The translations under genes and the position numbers were made by a program. 64,000 bases of DNA from an uncultured Alphaproteobacteria bacterium (GTDB taxonomy: Bacteria; Pseudomonadota; Alphaproteobacteria; Micavibrionales; Micavibrionaceae). Below are positions 63,143 through 64,000 of this stretch, piece by piece; within the stretch, counting starts at the first letter, position 1; every line of letters starts with the position of its first letter. The notes beneath the pieces were generated by a model. It saw nothing but the letters and a program-made list of their open reading frames with translations. It did not search any database and had not been told where the DNA came from. Where the stretch lies: the NCBI GenBank assembly GCA_937923625.1, contig CALDTV010000016.1:1-64000 (forward strand), in the 5' to 3' direction.

Positions 63143-64000
63143 ATGATTAGAGCAATATTTAATGTGGTTGCCTTTGGGTATAGAAGCTTGTGGCAATGGA
63201 ACATGCCGTTAGACGATAGTGCGATTACAACTTTAGCAGACAGCAAAATAGGAGCTGCCTTATATAAAATTGCACAAAATGATAAAATTTCTTTCTTAAG
63301 ATCATCTCTTAAAAACGAAGTAAAAGGTTTTTACGAAGCCGATCAACATAAAATTATTTTACATATTGATTCAGGATTTGATACGAATGCCCATGAAGCA
63401 ATGCATAATCAGCATAAAAAATCTAATGTCCGAAAAAAAAACGCGTCAATAAAAGATAGAATACTTAAAAGATTATTGCATGAAGCTGAAGCTTACGCCG
63501 TACAGGGCCTAGTTACTTTAGAAGTGTATAAAGAATCTTACACTGACCCAATTAAAAAACCGAGAATAGATACCGCAATAGATACAATATCTAGCATTTA
63601 TCCAAATTTTAAGTCAGAGATAGAATTAGAACATGACAGCGAAAGTAAGAGGGAATTAGCGAATAAAATTTTTAAAGCATATTTGTTAAATGCAAACCCA
63701 AGATTCGATAAACATTTAAACCTTTACTCAAAATGGCCAACTATTGTCCCAGGATCCTTATCAATCGCATCAAACTCTGCTTTTGTTTCTGGCTGCGCCA
63801 TGGTAGCGGACGCGTTAGTCTCTGATGTTTTCAATCTAGGAATAAAGGGCCATGGCTTAATCATAGCGTTTTATACAGCACAAAATCTTTTGCAAATCCC
63901 AGAAAAAAGAAGGCAATCATCATTTAAAACAGTGTTTGACCAAACAGATATAGGAAACATTCCGACAATAAACGGTAATTATTTAGAAGATATAAAAGTA
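63143..64000 (+). CDS. putative HExxH metallopeptidase, partial
   Basis: An open frame of 286 codons from ATG 63143 to the window edge, too far right to be closed. HEAMH (84-88) is a zinc-protease motif, followed 26-28 residues later by HEAEAYA (Glu 114/116) as a possible third ligand; the spacing and context recall DUF6782-type putative metallopeptidases. Residues 205-250 are more hydrophobic (SLSIASNSAFVSGCAMVADALV) and may be a membrane or core segment. No ribosome site; transcription should start at the ATG. It stands outside the rpsF operon after its terminator. Confidence 0.6.
   Translation, partial: MIRAIFNVVAFGYRSLWQWNMPLDDSAITTLADSKIGAALYKIAQNDKISFLRSSLKNEVKGFYEADQHKIILHIDSGFDTNAHEAMHNQHKKSNVRKKNASIKDRILKRLLHEAEAYAVQGLVTLEVYKESYTDPIKKPRIDTAIDTISSIYPNFKSEIELEHDSESKRELANKIFKAYLLNANPRFDKHLNLYSKWPTIVPGSLSIASNSAFVSGCAMVADALVSDVFNLGIKGHGLIIAFYTAQNLLQIPEKRRQSSFKTVFDQTDIGNIPTINGNYLEDIKV

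Noticed and set aside
1-64000. CRISPR array or rRNA operon
   Set aside because: No regular spaced repeats and no rRNA-like conserved blocks were seen.

Overview
The window looks like the chromosome of an alphaproteobacterium of low-to-middle GC content. The evidence is a GcrA-type cell-cycle regulator with GANTC (CcrM) sites next to it, the order rpoZ / relA-spoT / acpS / lepB / rnc / era, a fabD...fabG...acpP-fabF-mltG block, the rpsF-rpsR-rplI operon, and an RSH-type single RelA/SpoT. A Micavibrio- or Rhodospirillales-like bacterium is my guess; the lineage cannot be fixed by eye. Several transcription units show a sigma70-type promoter whose -10 box ends only 5-7 bases before the start codon, with no Shine-Dalgarno sequence, so leaderless mRNAs seem to be common.

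Layout. 1-13150 is an AT-rich mobile island ending at a tRNA-Trp gene: a MerT/MerP-like metal transport operon with a glutaredoxin-MauE fusion, a MobC-like protein and relaxase, an orphan YefM-like antitoxin, a strongly folded small RNA with its own terminator, an excisionase-like protein, a large helicase-nuclease (possible anti-phage cargo) and a tyrosine integrase. No conjugation pore genes are visible, so it looks like an integrative mobilizable element whose left end lies outside the window. 13348-17845 is a lipid-modification operon (FAD oxidoreductase, DUF1365, Cfa-type methyltransferase, lipoprotein esterase, DUF2177). 17885-26807 holds yaaA, small unknown genes, rpmI-rplT and pheS and pheT, the last two separated by an acetyltransferase and a large unknown gene on the other strand. 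26885-34843 holds a methyltransferase broken by one TGA, fadD, a double cold-shock protein and an RND efflux pair. 34954-41870 is the core minus-strand run gcrA, era, rnc, lepB, acpS, DUF2062, relA/spoT, rpoZ.

41987-45828 holds a uracil-DNA glycosylase, leuA preceded by a previously unlisted 19-residue leucine-rich leader peptide (attenuation), a Trm112-like protein, a prolyl-tRNA editing deacylase and two small unknown genes. After tRNA-Gly, 46052-52289 is an accessory surface locus: two pseudopilin-like proteins fused to phage tail-collar-like C-termini, a third paralogue whose N-terminus lacks a normal start, two secreted proteins with thrombospondin-like repeats, a Tat-exported propeller-like protein and an anchored unknown protein. 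This is the part most likely to be an undescribed system. 52292-59947 is the fatty-acid synthesis block (mltG, fabF, acpP, HAD phosphatase, DUF3429, fabG, a large unknown protein with repeated helix-turn-helix-like segments, fabD). 60314-63000 holds two unknown genes and rpsF-rpsR-rplI, and the window ends inside a putative HExxH metallopeptidase.
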